From NCBI RefSeq assembly GCF_002091715.1, contig NZ_BDAG01000033.1, positions 1 to 64,000 on the forward strand: DNA of 64,000 bases. Reading direction: 5' to 3'. Origin of the DNA: Pseudomonas migulae NBRC 103157. Lineage in GTDB: Bacteria; Pseudomonadota; Gammaproteobacteria; Pseudomonadales; Pseudomonadaceae. Of the stretch, positions 16,419 through 25,521 are shown piece by piece. The first letter of the stretch is position 1, and every line of letters begins with the position of its first letter. A program made the position numbers and the translations under genes. Below the pieces are notes generated by a model. It saw nothing but the letters and a program-made list of their open reading frames with translations, was not told the origin of the DNA and did no database searches.

Positions 16419-17192
16419 TCATTCGCTTTGCGCTTCAGGGTAAGGGTAGACCTGCGTCATAAAGGCCTTGTCCTTCTCGCTGAGGACAAAGTTAAGGTCG
16501 ACCTTGAAGTCGCCATCGGTCCATTCCTGCCGGACGGCATAATGCATGATCGACAGCGGGTCGTAGGGCGAGTTTTTTACTTCGTTGGCATCAAGCAGAT
16601 TGAAGTAAAGGTCGTCCACTTTTTTGCGGGTGAGACTGTCTTGGTAACTGTCTTCGTCAGCATTTTCAGGTAACCAATGCGCGGCGTAGACGGCTGGCTT
16701 GTTCCAGGGGATGTTTGCCGCAGGGTTCAGTTGCTCATGTTGGGCACCTAATGCATGACCAAATTCATGCATGGCATTGGCAAGAAAGAACTTTAATGAA
16801 TAGCGGTAATCCGTCGCCAGGATCATCGTTGGCAGGCTCTGATCTGTCTGTGTCAAAGCGGCGGTGCCAAGGAAAGACCAATAAATGCCCTGTTCACACT
16901 TGATACGAATATCGCCCTCCGTTCCTTCGACAAAATCCAGGTTCAGATTGATATGTGGTTGCCAGTTACTGGCAGCAGTCTTGACGGCATTCTTGAATGC
17001 TTCATCGCCATTCAAAAATGCAATTCGCAGGGTTCGGCCAGGTGCCCAGAAGTGGGTATGTTTGCCTGCGGCGCGCTTTTGGCGGCCAGGCGTAGAAACT
17101 ACACGGTTTGCAGGGTTTTCGGCGATGGCAACCTCATAAGAGGCTTTAGGGTCCATCGGAGTTTCCAAGTGATAAGTTGACATGATGTCCAT
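16419..17192 (-). CDS. M12-like (astacin-type) zinc metallopeptidase, copy A
   Basis: Protein of 257 residues with a full metzincin site: HEFGHALGAQHE (H142, E143, H146, H152, then E153), and a Met-turn SIMHY (214-218) whose Tyr would be the fifth ligand in astacins. No signal peptide or membrane helix is visible, which is odd for this family. It is a paralogue of the next gene: residues about 19-98 align without gaps (KR at 39-40, GRTL at 52-55, GDIRI at 93-97). The start at 17192 rather than 17183 makes the N-termini the same length as in copy B. Substrate and export route are unknown. Confidence 0.8.
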   Translation of the reverse strand: MDIMSTYHLETPMDPKASYEVAIAENPANRVVSTPGRQKRAAGKHTHFWAPGRTLRIAFLNGDEAFKNAVKTAASNWQPHINLNLDFVEGTEGDIRIKCEQGIYWSFLGTAALTQTDQSLPTMILATDYRYSLKFFLANAMHEFGHALGAQHEQLNPAANIPWNKPAVYAAHWLPENADEDSYQDSLTRKKVDDLYFNLLDANEVKNSPYDPLSIMHYAVRQEWTDGDFKVDLNFVLSEKDKAFMTQVYPYPEAQSE

Positions 17193-17335
17193 ATATAAAT
17201 ATCCATTTTTATAGAGGGCCCAGGATGGGTTTATTGCATTTTTTTGTGTTTTATATGCGCCTTGTCAGGGAGCGGGTGCATCAATGAGGAATAAAGTTTC
17301 GACGGTGAAAAGTAGTACCGTCACTGCAGCAGTGC

Positions 17336-18085
17336 TTAATCCTTGGGATAGGCTTTGCGCATCATGATGATGTCCCCGTTGCTGATTGCCCACGATTCCG
17401 ATTGACCCCAGTTTCCGAATGTCCATTCCCGAGGGATCTCATAGTGCATGACTGAGTCGCCGTCATAAGGTTCGTAAGCATGTTGGTGGCTTCGGGGCAG
17501 GGGCAAGATATTCGTGTCGACATCAGCTTTGTTCCAACCGTACTTTTTGGCACAGTGTTTATAAGTATTCTGCACGTTCCATGGTATCTCCGAGTCTGGG
17601 TGCTGGTGTGCGTGCATCGCTCCCAAGGCATGCCCGAACTCATGTAGAACGACATATCTAAAGCGTTGGCTCCCCGACTTCCAATTGAGAAACATACTGG
17701 GGGCACGCCTTTCTGCATCAGTGCCTCCTATGTCGTCGATCAATGCGTCAGTGCCAATTTCAGAACTGTTTACTCCATTTGGAGGGTTGATGTGGATCCG
17801 GATGTCGCCTGTATCACCTGTTACAAAATCAAATTTCAGATTGACGTAAGGGAGCCATTCACTGGCGGCGGCTTTTACCTCTTCGATAACCTCGTCGCTG
17901 GCGTCATACATTGCGATTTTTAGAGTTCTTCCTGTAGCCCAGTACTTTGTATGAGCGCCGATGTTTCTTTTTGGGCGATTTGATTGGCTATTTAGCGCGT
18001 TAAGAGGACGTTCGTTGATGGCGGCTATGTAGGAGTCTGCGTCGTTTTTTGGTTGCGGTATTTGACAGGGTTTAAATGAATTCAT
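17336..18085 (-). CDS. M12-like zinc metallopeptidase, copy B
   Basis: Protein of 249 residues paralogous to copy A. The zinc site HEFGHALGAMH has H148, E149, H152 and H158, but the Glu that follows in copy A is Ala159 here. The Met-turn is SVMHY (211-215). No signal peptide is visible. The start at 18085 has GGAAG 8 nt upstream and is chosen over 18100. The surrounding DNA (17193-17335 and 18086-18260) is more AT-rich than the flanking core genes, consistent with acquisition followed by duplication. Function unknown. Confidence 0.8.
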   Translation of the reverse strand: MNSFKPCQIPQPKNDADSYIAAINERPLNALNSQSNRPKRNIGAHTKYWATGRTLKIAMYDASDEVIEEVKAAASEWLPYVNLKFDFVTGDTGDIRIHINPPNGVNSSEIGTDALIDDIGGTDAERRAPSMFLNWKSGSQRFRYVVLHEFGHALGAMHAHQHPDSEIPWNVQNTYKHCAKKYGWNKADVDTNILPLPRSHQHAYEPYDGDSVMHYEIPREWTFGNWGQSESWAISNGDIIMMRKAYPKD

Positions 18086-18220
18086 GCTTGTTACTTCCAT
18101 GTAACGAGTAGTTGTTTAGTTGGGGGTTATAAAATTTAATATACAGGTTTTGATGGCGTGACTCAGGTTAATGTTCGAGTGGATATTTGTATATGGCAGG
18201 GTTGTAACCAAGTTAGCTAG

Positions 18221-18247
18221 ATCCGCACTGCATTGCACAGTGCGGAT
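18221..18247. terminator. Hairpin downstream of dapC
   Basis: ATCCGCACTG (18221-18230) and CAGTGCGGAT (18238-18247) form a perfect 10-bp stem with a 7-nt loop just past the dapC stop. There is no T-run on either side, so termination is plausible but unproven. Confidence 0.45.
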
Positions 18248-18259
18248 TTACTCAAGTTG

Positions 18260-19459
18260 CTATTTTCGGGAGGAAATGAAGTTGCGAATACGCTCTGCCG
18301 CTTCAACACATTCCGCCAATGGTGCAACCAATGCCATGCGCACGCGACCGGCCCCTGGATTTTCGCCGTTTACCTCGCGGGACAGATAGGAACCCGGCAC
18401 CACAGTCACATGCTCTTCCACAAACAGATCACGGCAGAACGCTTCATCATCGCCATTAACGTTCGGCCACAAGTAGAAGCCGCCGTCCGGGCGTTGCACG
18501 TCCATCACCGGGCTGAGGATTTCCAGCACCGCATCATACTTTTCGCGATACAGCGCACGGTTGGCCCGCACATGCACTTCGTCATTCCACGCGGCGACGC
18601 TCGCCAGTTGAGTCTGAACCGGCATCGCGCAGCCGTGATAAGTGCGGTACAGCAGGAAGCCTTTGAGAATGTCGGCATCACCGGCCACGAAACCCGAACG
18701 CAGGCCTGGCAGGTTGGAGCGCTTCGACAGGCTGTGGAACACCACGCAGCGCTTGAAGTCCTTGCGGCCCAGTTCCACGCAGGCGCTAAGCAGGCCGGCT
18801 GGCGGGGTTTGTTCGTCGAAGTACAGTTCGCTGTAGCACTCGTCCGCTGCAATCACGAAGTCGTGTTCGTCGGCGAGGGCGATCAGCTTTTTCAGGGTTT
18901 CAACCGGGATCAAGGCGCCAGTCGGATTGCCTGGCGAGCACAGGAACAGGATCTGGCAGCGTTTCCAAATGTCCGGGGAGACGGCATCGAAGTCCGGGTT
19001 GAAGCCGTTCTCGTCCAGGCATGGCAGGTAATGCGGCTTGGCGCCGGCGAGGAACGCGGCACCTTCATAGATTTGATAGAACGGGTTCGGGCTGACCACC
19101 AGCGCGTCATCGCCACGATTGACCACGGTCTGGGTGAAGGCGAACAGCGCCTCGCGAGTGCCGTTGACCGGCAGCACGTTGCGCGCCGGGTCGAGCCAGC
19201 CGCTCGGAACGTTGAAGCGGCGTTCGCACCACGCGGCGATGGCTTCACGCAGCGCCGGAATGCCGAGGGTGGTCGGGTAAACGGCCATCTGATCCAGATT
19301 GCTGGACAGGGCTTCGGCGACAAAGCTTGGCGAACGGTGCTTCGGTTCGCCGATGGACAGTGCGATAGGGCGTTTGTCCGGGTTGGGCGTGACGCTGCCG
19401 AGCAGGGCGCGGAGCTTCTCGAACGGGTAGGGCTGGAGCTGGGACAAAGCGTTGTTCAT
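18260..19459 (-). CDS. dapC: Succinyldiaminopimelate transaminase DapC
   Basis: PLP fold-type I aminotransferase (399 residues) that makes N-succinyl-LL-DAP from N-succinyl-amino-keto-pimelate and glutamate. The motif SPGNPTGALIP and the Schiff-base lysine in SLSKRSNLPGLRSG are clear; AADECYSELYF is the PLP-pyridine Asp region. The start at 19459 (MNNALSQLQPYPFEKL) matches the family; the frame upstream is REP-derived. It lies between glnD and the metallopeptidases on the minus strand. Confidence 0.93.
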   Translation of the reverse strand: MNNALSQLQPYPFEKLRALLGSVTPNPDKRPIALSIGEPKHRSPSFVAEALSSNLDQMAVYPTTLGIPALREAIAAWCERRFNVPSGWLDPARNVLPVNGTREALFAFTQTVVNRGDDALVVSPNPFYQIYEGAAFLAGAKPHYLPCLDENGFNPDFDAVSPDIWKRCQILFLCSPGNPTGALIPVETLKKLIALADEHDFVIAADECYSELYFDEQTPPAGLLSACVELGRKDFKRCVVFHSLSKRSNLPGLRSGFVAGDADILKGFLLYRTYHGCAMPVQTQLASVAAWNDEVHVRANRALYREKYDAVLEILSPVMDVQRPDGGFYLWPNVNGDDEAFCRDLFVEEHVTVVPGSYLSREVNGENPGAGRVRMALVAPLAECVEAAERIRNFISSRK

Positions 19460-19494
19460 CGGTCGATCTCGTTCAATGTGGAGGCCTGCACTCC

Positions 19495-19580
19495 GTAGGA
19501 GCCGGCTTGCTGGCGATAGCATCACTCCAGTGCATCTGACACACCGAGGTGATGCTATCGCCAGCAAGCCGGCTCCTACA
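19495..19580. repeat. Inverted REP pair, GGAGCCGGCTTGCTGGCGA type
   Basis: GTAGGAGCCGGCTTGCTGGCGATAGCATCA opposes TGATGCTATCGCCAGCAAGCCGGCTCCTAC. The stem is extended and perfect over about 30 bp, separating glnD from dapC. Confidence 0.92.
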
Positions 19581-19613
19581 AAGGGCTATCTCCGCAGGGG
19601 GAAATTTGTCGGG

Positions 19614-22316
19614 TCAGATACTGATTCGTGACAGTTTGATATCGGGTTCCTGGTTGACGCTCAACTGTTCAACGATCGCATCCTGCAAGCGGCTGCACAG
19701 CAACGGGTCGGACAATGGCTGGTTGTTCGCGTCGGTGATGAAGAACACGTCTTCCACGCGCTCGCCGAGGGTGGCGATCTTGGCGTTCTGCAGCGACAGA
19801 TCGAACTCCAGGAAAATCGTACCGATCCGCGCCAGCAAGCCTGGCCGGTCCGGGGCACTGAGCTCCAGCACCGTCACCGGCCGCTGGGCGTCGTTGTGGA
19901 TCGTCACCTGTGGCGCAAACGCGAAATGCTTGAGCTGGCGCGGCACCCGACGCTGGATGATCGTCGGGTAATCGTCCGGGTTGCGCAGGGCTTCGGTCAG
20001 GCCTTCGCGGATCTGTTTGATCCTTGCCGGGTTATCGCCGATCGAATCGCCGTCAGTGTCGAGCACGATATAGGTGTCGAGGGTGAACTGACTGCTGGAC
20101 GTGATGACCCGGGCGTCGTGAATGTTCAGGTTCAGCTGATCCATCGCCGCCACGGTCACGGCGAAGAAGTCGTGCTGGTCCGGCGCATAAATGAAGATTT
20201 GCGTACCGCCCTCGAACTCGCGCTGGGTGGTTTCCTTGATCAGCACCAACGGCCCGCCGTCCGCCGGCTGCTGCAGGATGGCGTCGGTATGCCAGGCCAC
20301 GTCGCCGGCGGTGTGACGCAGGAAATAATCATCACCCAATTGCGACCACAACTGTTCGACGTCGTCCGGATCGTTGCCGCCGCGCACCAGAATATCGAGG
20401 GCGGCGCTCTGGGTCTGGCGGATCTGCATTTCACGATCCACCGGGTTCTCCAGGCCGCGACGCAACGCTCGCTTGGTCTCGGTATAGAGCTGGCGCAACA
20501 GGCTGGCGCGCCAGGAGTTCCACAGCGTCGGGTTGGTGGCGTTGATGTCGGCGACGGTCAGCACGTACAGGTAATCGAGGCGGGTTTCGTCACCGATGAT
20601 TTGCGCGAAGTCGTGGATCACGTGCGGGTCGGACAAGTCCTTGCGCTGGGCGGTGGTCGACATCACCAGGTGGTTCTGCACCAGCCAGACGATCAGGCGG
20701 CTGTCCCACACTGGCAATTGGTGGCGCTGGCAAAAAGCCTCGGCGTCCACTGCGCCGATTTCCGAGTGATCGCCGTGCCGACCTTTGCCGATGTCGTGAT
20801 ACAGACCGGCGAGATAGATCAGTTCAGGCTTGGGCAGCTTGCCCATGAGCTTGCTGGCCAGCGGGAATTTTTCCGACACTTGCGTGTACTGCAACTTACG
20901 CAGGTGCTTGATCAGGTTCAGCGTGTGCGCGTCGACCGTATAGATGTGAAACAGGTCGTGCTGCATCTGCCCGACAATGAAACCGAACTCCGGCAGATAA
21001 CGCCCGAGAATGCCGTAACGGTTCATCCGACGCAGGTTGCGGTGGATGCCGATCTTGCACTTGAACAGCTCGATGAACAGGCTGGTGTTGCGGATGTCAT
21101 TGCGGAAATCGTCATCGATCAGATGCCGGTTTTCCCGCAGCAGGCGAATGGTATCGGCGCGCACGCCCTTGATTTCCGGCTGCTGGGCCATCAGCACGAA
21201 GATCTCGAGCATGGCGAACGGCGTGCGGCGGAATACGTTGTCGTTGCGCGCCTCGATGTAACCGTCGTGCAACTGGAACCGAGAATTGATCGGCTGTGGC
21301 GGCGCCTCATCTTCCGGCGCGAGGATGACTTCCTCGAAGTGCTGGATGATCAGGTCGCTGAGCTGGGCGATGCTCATGACCACCCGGTAGTACTGCTGCA
21401 TGAAGTTTTCGATGGCTTGCTTGGCGTCATCGCCCTTGAAACCCAGCAGGCCGGCAATCGAACGCTGGTGGTCGAACAGCAAGCGGTCTTCGGCGCGACC
21501 GGCGAGCATGTGCAGCGCGTAACGAACCTTCCACAGGAACTCCTGCGAGGAGGCCAGCAGGGCGTTTTCGCTCTCGACCAGGAAACCTTCGCCTGCCAAT
21601 GCCCGAAGGTTCAGGGTGCCGTACTCGCGCCGGGCCACCCACAGAATCGTCTGAATATCCCGTAGTCCGCCGGGCGAGCCTTTGACGTTGGGTTCCAGGT
21701 TGTATTCGGTGTCGTTGTATTTGTGGTGACGGGCCTTCTGCTCGGCGCGTTTGGCCAGGAAGAAGTCCTTGCTCGGCCACATGTGTGCGGTGCTGGTGAC
21801 GTCGAGCATGCGCTGGCGCAAACGTTCGGGGCCGCAGATGGTGCGACTTTCCATCAGGTTGGTGACAACCGTCAGGTCGGCGCGGGCTTCAACGGCGCAT
21901 TCGTCCACCGAGCGCACGCTCTGGCCGACTTCCAGGCCGATGTCCCACAACAGCGTCAGAAAACGCTCGATGGAATCACGGAAAACTTCATGGTCGGCGC
22001 TGTCCAGCAGGATCAGCAGATCGATGTCGGAAAAAGGATGCAACTCGCCGCGACCGTAGCCGCCGACCGCGATCAGCGCGATGTCGGCGTCTTCGCTCCA
22101 GTTGAACTGCTCCCAGGCCTTTTGCAGGATGTTATCGACAAACCAGGCGCGATCCTCGATCAGCCGGCGAATGTCCCGGCCGCTGCGAAAGCGTCCGTCA
22201 AGGACCTCGCGGGCCTGGCGGATCGCCTTTTTGAAAGCCGCGATCGGGCTGGCCTTCAGGGCCAGTTCAGCCTGGAACTGGCCACGGTCGAAGAGTTCGG
22301 GATCCACCTGCGGCAT
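19614..22316 (-). CDS. glnD: Bifunctional [protein-PII] uridylyltransferase/UMP-removing enzyme GlnD
   Basis: Nitrogen sensor of 900 residues that uridylylates PII when glutamine is low and deuridylylates it when glutamine is high. Domains in order: nucleotidyltransferase (GGYGRGE at 85-91, with D97 and D99 of SDIDLL), an HD hydrolase (YHDIGKGRHGDHS near 515-530), and two C-terminal ACT domains (about 710-790 and 815-895) that sense glutamine. Length is normal. It is followed by dapC and preceded by map on the same strand. Confidence 0.97.
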   Translation of the reverse strand: MPQVDPELFDRGQFQAELALKASPIAAFKKAIRQAREVLDGRFRSGRDIRRLIEDRAWFVDNILQKAWEQFNWSEDADIALIAVGGYGRGELHPFSDIDLLILLDSADHEVFRDSIERFLTLLWDIGLEVGQSVRSVDECAVEARADLTVVTNLMESRTICGPERLRQRMLDVTSTAHMWPSKDFFLAKRAEQKARHHKYNDTEYNLEPNVKGSPGGLRDIQTILWVARREYGTLNLRALAGEGFLVESENALLASSQEFLWKVRYALHMLAGRAEDRLLFDHQRSIAGLLGFKGDDAKQAIENFMQQYYRVVMSIAQLSDLIIQHFEEVILAPEDEAPPQPINSRFQLHDGYIEARNDNVFRRTPFAMLEIFVLMAQQPEIKGVRADTIRLLRENRHLIDDDFRNDIRNTSLFIELFKCKIGIHRNLRRMNRYGILGRYLPEFGFIVGQMQHDLFHIYTVDAHTLNLIKHLRKLQYTQVSEKFPLASKLMGKLPKPELIYLAGLYHDIGKGRHGDHSEIGAVDAEAFCQRHQLPVWDSRLIVWLVQNHLVMSTTAQRKDLSDPHVIHDFAQIIGDETRLDYLYVLTVADINATNPTLWNSWRASLLRQLYTETKRALRRGLENPVDREMQIRQTQSAALDILVRGGNDPDDVEQLWSQLGDDYFLRHTAGDVAWHTDAILQQPADGGPLVLIKETTQREFEGGTQIFIYAPDQHDFFAVTVAAMDQLNLNIHDARVITSSSQFTLDTYIVLDTDGDSIGDNPARIKQIREGLTEALRNPDDYPTIIQRRVPRQLKHFAFAPQVTIHNDAQRPVTVLELSAPDRPGLLARIGTIFLEFDLSLQNAKIATLGERVEDVFFITDANNQPLSDPLLCSRLQDAIVEQLSVNQEPDIKLSRISI

Positions 22317-22361
22317 CGATTGGCTTTCCTTTCTATAAGGCTGGGTTCAGCTCGGACCGGA

Positions 22362-23144
22362 TCAGGCCGAAACGCGCGGGATGGTGTCATCGCTGCGCAA
22401 GGTGAAGATCTCGTAACCGGTTTCGGTCACTGCCAGCGTGTGCTCCCACTGTGCCGACAACTTGCGGTCCTTAGTGATCGCGGTCCAGCCGTCGCCCAGT
22501 ACTTTGGTGTCGGCCTTGCCCTGGTTGATCATCGGCTCGATGGTGAAGGTCATGCCGGCTTTCAGTTCCATGCCGGTGCCGGCGCGGCCGTAGTGCAGGA
22601 TCTGCGGCTCTTCGTGGAACACCTTGCCGATGCCGTGGCCGCAGAACTCGCGAACCACCGAGAAACCGTTCTTTTCGGCGTGCTTCTGGATCACTTCACC
22701 GATGTCGCCCAGGCGGCAGCCGGGTTTGACGATTTCGATGGCCTTGTACATGCATTCCTGGGTCACTTGCGACAGGCGCTCCGCCCAGACCGGCACGGTG
22801 CCGACGTGGAACATGCGGCTGGTGTCGCCGTGGAAGCCGTCCTTGATCACGGTGACGTCGATGTTCAGCGTGTCGCCATCCTTCAATGGCTTCTCGTTCG
22901 GAATGCCGTGGCAGACCACGTGGTTGATCGAGGTGCAGATCGACTTCGGATAGCCTTTGTAGTTGAGCGGGGCAGGGATGGCATGCTGCACGTTGACGAT
23001 GTAGTCGTGGCAGATACGGTCCAGCTCTTCGGTGGTGACGCCCGGCTTGACGTGTTCAGCAATCATTTCCAGCACATCGGCGGCCAGTTTGCCGGCGACA
23101 CGCATTTTTGCGATGTCCTCCGGGGTTTTGAGGGTGACGGTCAT
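22362..23144 (-). CDS. map: Methionine aminopeptidase, type I
   Basis: Removes the N-terminal Met from nascent proteins. Protein of 260 residues with metal-ligand blocks VCHGIPNE, LNIDVTVIKDGFHGDTSRMF, GHGIGKVFHEEP and FTIEPMINQG. The start at 23144 (MTVTLKTPEDIAKMR) is the conserved one; an in-frame ATG at 23165 was rejected. It is divergent from rpsB, a common arrangement in proteobacteria. Confidence 0.96.
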   Translation of the reverse strand: MTVTLKTPEDIAKMRVAGKLAADVLEMIAEHVKPGVTTEELDRICHDYIVNVQHAIPAPLNYKGYPKSICTSINHVVCHGIPNEKPLKDGDTLNIDVTVIKDGFHGDTSRMFHVGTVPVWAERLSQVTQECMYKAIEIVKPGCRLGDIGEVIQKHAEKNGFSVVREFCGHGIGKVFHEEPQILHYGRAGTGMELKAGMTFTIEPMINQGKADTKVLGDGWTAITKDRKLSAQWEHTLAVTETGYEIFTLRSDDTIPRVSA

Positions 23145-23349
23145 ACAGGCTCTCTCTGCGCTCAATGGCGCTTGCTAACACGGAATGGGCAGTGTGCGAT
23201 CGATGTTCGCCGCCCTGAAAAACGCGATTCTAACAGACGATCAGCGCAAATCTGAGCCTCTGTGCATCGCTTCTCTCTATAGATAGGCGCATTCTTGAGC
23301 GATTCCAAGGGTGTAGATGAAGGCTCGCATCAGGAATTGAGAATCCGGG

Positions 23350-23378
23350 TTCCGTTTTTTGGAGTCTTGTGATATAAA
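23350..23378 (+). promoter_or_regulatory. Putative sigma-70 promoter of rpsB-tsf
   Basis: TTCCGT (23350-23355), a 17-nt spacer and TATAAA (23373-23378) lie about 140 bases before rpsB. The -10 is good and the -35 weak. The 23145-23517 gap otherwise carries the map leader and the rpsB leader. Confidence 0.5.
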
Positions 23379-23385
23379 ATGCGCC

Positions 23386-23408
23386 GCTTTCCGGGGATAC
23401 CCCGAAAG
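23386..23408 (+). promoter_or_regulatory. Hairpin in the rpsB mRNA leader
   Basis: CTTTCCGGGG-ATA-CCCCGAAAG forms a stem with one bulged C shortly after the expected transcription start. In E. coli the rpsB leader is bound by S2 for feedback control; whether this hairpin does that here is inference. Confidence 0.4.
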
Positions 23409-23517
23409 GCTTAAATCCACACACGTGTCGACACGATGACCTGGGTGCCTTCAGCTGATGCTGCTGGTTGGTCATTGGGATACGTGGAGGCCAAACCCGA
23501 CTTATTAAGGAACTATC

Positions 23518-24255
23518 ATGTCCCAAGTCAACATGCGCGATATGCTGAAGGCCGGTGTGCACTTCGGTCACCAGACCCGTTACTGGAACCCGAAAATGGG
23601 TAAGTACATTTTCGGCGCGCGTAACAAGATCCACATCATCAACCTTGAAAAAACCCTGCCAATGTTCAACGAGGCTCTGACTTTCGTAGAGCGTCTGGCC
23701 CAGGGCAAAAACAAGATTCTGTTCGTCGGCACCAAGCGTTCCGCTGGCAAGATCGTTGCTGAAGAAGCAGCACGTTGCGGTTCGCCGTACGTCGATCACC
23801 GCTGGTTGGGCGGCATGCTGACCAACTTCAAAACCATCCGTGCTTCCATCAAGCGTCTGCGTGACCTTGAAGTGCAAGCCGAAGACGGTACTTTCGCCAA
23901 GCTGACCAAGAAAGAAGCGCTGATGCGCACTCGCGATCTTGAGAAGCTCGATCGTTCCCTGGGTGGTATCAAGGACATGGGCGGTCTGCCAGACGCACTG
24001 TTCGTTATCGACGTTGATCACGAGCGCATCGCGATCACCGAAGCCAACAAGCTGGGCATCCCGGTTATCGGCGTAGTCGATACCAACAGCAGCCCGGAAG
24101 GCGTTGACTACATCATCCCAGGCAACGATGACGCAATCCGCGCTATCCAGCTGTACATGGGTTCGATGGCTGACGCTGTAATCCGCGGTCGCAACCACGT
24201 TGCTGGTGGCACCGAGCAGTTCGTTGAAGAAGCTCCGGCAGCTGCAGCTGAGTAA
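23518..24255 (+). CDS. rpsB: 30S ribosomal protein S2
   Basis: Ribosomal protein of 245 residues beginning MSQVNMRDMLKAGVHFGHQTRYWNPKM, the classical S2 start, with FVGTKRSAGKIV and the HRWLGGMLTNFKT block. AAGGA lies upstream of the ATG. It heads the rpsB-tsf pair, and a strong hairpin separates it from tsf. Confidence 0.98.
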   Translation: MSQVNMRDMLKAGVHFGHQTRYWNPKMGKYIFGARNKIHIINLEKTLPMFNEALTFVERLAQGKNKILFVGTKRSAGKIVAEEAARCGSPYVDHRWLGGMLTNFKTIRASIKRLRDLEVQAEDGTFAKLTKKEALMRTRDLEKLDRSLGGIKDMGGLPDALFVIDVDHERIAITEANKLGIPVIGVVDTNSSPEGVDYIIPGNDDAIRAIQLYMGSMADAVIRGRNHVAGGTEQFVEEAPAAAAE

Positions 24256-24283
24256 TTGACGCCTTGGCGTTGACTCAGTAAGC

Positions 24284-24308
24284 AAAAAGGGGGCTTGGCC
24301 CCCTTTTT
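24284..24308 (+). terminator. Strong intrinsic terminator/attenuator between rpsB and tsf
   Basis: AAAAAGGGGG-CTTGG-CCCCCTTTTT is a perfect 10-bp stem with a 5-nt loop ending in five T, 29 bases after the rpsB stop. It probably reduces read-through into tsf. Confidence 0.85.
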
Positions 24309-24448
24309 GCCACCTCGAAAACCATTTGTCCGGTGGCGCATTTACAGTATTTGTAACTTGCAGCTGCTAACAAGGGTGGTTCGGGAAGAATTGAACGCCC
24401 GTTCGATCGGGTGGAATGGTTGAAAACCTATCCAAGAGGAATTTTGAA

Positions 24449-25312
24449 ATGGCAGAGATTACTGCAGCGTTGGTCAAAGAACTGCGCGAGCGTACTGGCG
24501 AAGGCATGATGGACTGCAAAAAAGCCTTGACCAAGGCTGGCGGCGACATCGAAAAAGCCATTGATGACATGCGTGCTTCGGGCGCAATCAAGGCTGCCAA
24601 GAAAGCAGGCAACGTGGCTGCTGAAGGCGCTATCGCTCTGAAAGAAGACGGTAAATCCGCCGTTCTGCTGGAAGTGAACTCGCAGACCGACTTCCTGGCT
24701 CTGCAGGACGACTTCAAGGCATTTGTTACTGAAAGCGTTGAAAAAGCGTTCGCTGACAAACTGACTGACGTCGCTCCGCTGATCGAAGCTCAAGAAGCTG
24801 CTCGCCTGGTACTGGTCGGCAAGGTTGGCGAAAACGTCAACATCCGTCGCCTGGCTCGCGTTGAAGGTGATGTTGTTGGTGGTTACCTGCACGGCAACAA
24901 GATCGGTGTTGCGGTTGTTCTGAAGGGCGGCAACGTTGAGCTGGCCAAAGACATCGCTATGCACGTAGCGGCCAGCAACCCTGAGTTCCTGCTGCCATCG
25001 GAAGTTTCCGCTGAAGCAATCGAGCGCGAAAAAGCCGTGTTCCTGCAGCTGAACGAAGAAAAAATCAAAGGCAAGCCAGAAAACATTGTTGAGAACATGG
25101 TCAAAGGCCGTATCAGCAAGTTCCTGGCTGAAGCAAGCCTGGTTGAGCAGGCGTTCGTCAAGAACCCTGAAATCAAGGTCGGCGAACTGGCCAAGAAAGC
25201 CGGTGCTGAAATCGTTTCTTTCACCTACTTCAAAGTAGGCGAAGGCATCGAGAAGCCGGTCGACAACTTCGCTGAAGAAGTTGCTGCCCAGCTGGCTGCC
25301 GCCAAGCAATAA
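24449..25312 (+). CDS. tsf: Elongation factor Ts
   Basis: Guanine-nucleotide exchange factor for EF-Tu, 287 residues. The N-terminal UBA-like segment and the TGEGMMDCKKAL motif, then NSQTDFLALQDDF, are diagnostic. AAGAGGA lies upstream of the ATG at 24449. It follows rpsB after an attenuator hairpin, so its level may be set partly by read-through. Confidence 0.98.
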   Translation: MAEITAALVKELRERTGEGMMDCKKALTKAGGDIEKAIDDMRASGAIKAAKKAGNVAAEGAIALKEDGKSAVLLEVNSQTDFLALQDDFKAFVTESVEKAFADKLTDVAPLIEAQEAARLVLVGKVGENVNIRRLARVEGDVVGGYLHGNKIGVAVVLKGGNVELAKDIAMHVAASNPEFLLPSEVSAEAIEREKAVFLQLNEEKIKGKPENIVENMVKGRISKFLAEASLVEQAFVKNPEIKVGELAKKAGAEIVSFTYFKVGEGIEKPVDNFAEEVAAQLAAAKQ

Positions 25313-25336
25313 GACGGTTTTTTAACTGTCGCCCTG

Positions 25337-25368
25337 AAGAGGCTGCCCGCTTACGCGCGCAGCCTCTT
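25337..25368 (+). terminator. Intrinsic terminator after tsf
   Basis: AAGAGGCTGC (25337-25346) pairs with GCAGCCTCTT (25359-25368), followed by TTC. It closes the rpsB-tsf unit before pyrH. Confidence 0.75.
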
Positions 25369-25521
25369 TTCAGATGGGGCACCAATTTTTATTGGTTTCC
25401 CTTTGGAACTGGCTTACAAAGCCATGTTCCGATGGCGCTGAAGCAGCGCCAAGCTAGAGTGAACGCCAGCTGTAAACAGCTCGCAAAGAATTTTTAAAAT
25501 ACGCCGCAGGAGAGATTCGCA

